NCBI GenBank assembly: GCA_018658685.1
Contig: JABHUT010000099.1
Coordinates: 1 to 14,712, forward strand
From: Alphaproteobacteria bacterium
Lineage (GTDB): Bacteria; Pseudomonadota; Alphaproteobacteria; MED-G09
Length of the DNA: 14,712 bases
Direction: 5' to 3'
How positions within the stretch are numbered: the first letter of the stretch is position 1; every line of letters starts with the position of its first letter. The notes below the pieces were generated by a model. The model had not been told where the DNA came from, ran no database searches, and saw only the letters and a program-made list of their open reading frames with translations. This document shows, in pieces, positions 13,923-14,712 of this stretch. Made by a program: the position numbers and the translations under genes.

Positions 13923-14681
13923 CTATATTAATTTTAAACGTGTGAACAATATTGAAACTATCCAACCTAATAGTCCAGATAAAATAATAGCAATAATTCC
14001 GTATAGCAATGGAAATTTATTAGCAAAAAGCCAAATTAATCTTGCAAAACCTGCTTGTTTTAAATCTATAGAACTTTCTGCATATGAAATAGCTTCTCCA
14101 TTTTGGAAAAGAAAATATCGAACAAAATACTTACCCTGCAGGGAGTTTGGGGGTAAAAGAAATTCAGTTCTAAAAAGGCCAACTTTTCCTGGACCAGATC
14201 TCAAAATTATATTCCCCTCTTTTTCTAAAAACTGTCCGCTATCATGCATTTCTGATCTTAATCTTGCATCAAATTTAATTTGTTTAATTGTGCTGTGCTT
14301 AATATTTGCCCTTCCAAGAGGAAGATTATTTATACCTAATCCTAATTTATTAAGACTCTCCTGGCTCGCAATTTTTAAAAATGGTTTGGAACTAAGTATA
14401 TTATAATAACTTGGTACATTTTTATAATAGGATTTTCCTCGGCCAAGCCATAATCCAAAAAACCTTCTTTTTTCCTGCATAGTTTGATTTTTTGGTGGCC
14501 CAACAATTTCAATAATAATATCTCTTTTCCCTGTTGGCGTTGCCCCAAACAGAACAACGCGCGTACCAGCTATACCTGGATTAATTTGAACATCTCTTTC
14601 ATTAGTATCAATAACTAAGTCTAGTGGAGCTTGCGCGCATAAGATTACAAGGATAAAGGTAATTTTAAAATATAATTTCAT
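13923..14681 (-). CDS. TIGR02186-family membrane-anchored protein (Alph_Pro_TM type)
   Basis: This 252-residue protein has an N-terminal signal peptide (about residues 1-17, KLYFKITFILVILCAQA) and one C-terminal membrane helix (about 222-246, FPLLYGIIAIILSGLLGWIVSILF) followed by a short basic tail. The large middle part should lie in the periplasm. It contains INPGIAGTRVVLFGATP, DIIIEIVGPP, RRFFGLWLGR and FRTEFLLPPNSLQGKYFVRYFLFQNG, which fit the TIGR02186 family restricted largely to alphaproteobacteria. Its function is unknown. From memory it often sits beside a TauE/SafE-type anion permease, and the bases just upstream are consistent with such a gene ending there. It has a G-rich ribosome binding site (AGGTGGGGGG on the minus strand) and shares one base with the upstream stop. 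Confidence 0.85.
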   Translation of the reverse strand: MKLYFKITFILVILCAQAPLDLVIDTNERDVQINPGIAGTRVVLFGATPTGKRDIIIEIVGPPKNQTMQEKRRFFGLWLGRGKSYYKNVPSYYNILSSKPFLKIASQESLNKLGLGINNLPLGRANIKHSTIKQIKFDARLRSEMHDSGQFLEKEGNIILRSGPGKVGLFRTEFLLPPNSLQGKYFVRYFLFQNGEAISYAESSIDLKQAGFARLIWLFANKFPLLYGIIAIILSGLLGWIVSILFTRLKLI

Positions 14682-14712
14682 TAATGTGACCCCCCACCTA
14701 TAAGGAGAGTAA
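14681..14712 (-). CDS. C-terminal tail of an upstream gene, possibly a TauE/SafE (TSUP) permease (partial)
   Basis: On the minus strand an open frame enters from the right edge and reads TLLIGGGSH before a TAA at 14681-14683. The stop shares one base with the ATG of the TIGR02186 gene (TAATG), the same kind of junction seen elsewhere in this window. A hydrophobic end finishing in glycines fits the end of a TSUP permease, the usual neighbour of TIGR02186 genes, but nine residues are too few to identify it. Confidence 0.35.
   Translation of the reverse strand, partial: TLLIGGGSH

Noticed and set aside
13942..14406. Rightward 154-codon open frame opposite the TIGR02186 gene
   Set aside because: The leftward frame has a signal peptide, a membrane helix and family motifs; the rightward one is its antisense shadow.

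Overview
This window looks like part of an AT-rich genome of a free-living, probably marine, alphaproteobacterium. By eye the GC content is about one third. The clade is inferred from three things: the secA / argJ / mutT neighbourhood, the TIGR02186 (Alph_Pro_TM type) protein at the right end, and very tight gene packing with ATGA, TAATG and shared-stop junctions that suggests a streamlined genome. No rRNA, tRNA, CRISPR array, insertion sequence or phage gene was found, and no stretch over 300 bases lacks a gene.

Left part (1-2697): secA runs leftward off the edge. It is intact as far as it can be read and lacks only its C-terminal tail. A 150-base divergent intergenic region separates it from argJ.

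Middle part (2698-9433), all rightward: argJ (arginine biosynthesis) and mutT (clearing oxidised nucleotides) form a pair. They are followed by pyrD (pyrimidine synthesis), an arsC-type reductase, a TetR-family regulator, and a zinc-independent NAD(P)H:quinone reductase. pyrD to the quinone reductase are linked by gaps of two bases or less or by overlaps, so they are probably one transcript. Next comes a large thioredoxin-fold protein of the YyaL/SSP411 (DUF255) family, whose best start appears to be a rare ATT codon behind a good ribosome binding site.

SOS-type mutagenesis cassette (9434-11273): umuD and umuC encode the self-cleaving accessory subunit and catalytic subunit of a Pol V-like translesion polymerase. 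umuC has no ATG start and must begin at TTG. A perfect 8-bp inverted repeat overlaps the predicted umuD promoter and is a good operator candidate. It matches neither the E. coli nor the usual alphaproteobacterial LexA box.

Right part (11274-14712): a 429-residue protein has a glycine/aspartate-motif N-terminal domain and two plastocyanin-like copper domains, each with a His...Cys-x2-His-x2-Met ligand set, and no Sec signal peptide. It is followed by a small DUF4149 membrane protein. Convergent to these are an SDR of the 2,4-dienoyl-CoA reductase type and a TIGR02186 membrane-anchored protein, in one leftward operon that starts beyond the right edge. The last bases probably hold the tail of the upstream gene, possibly a TauE/SafE-type permease.

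Most of the window is ordinary housekeeping. The least ordinary element is the tandem-cupredoxin protein, followed by the inverted repeat at the umuD promoter and the ATT start of the DUF255 gene.
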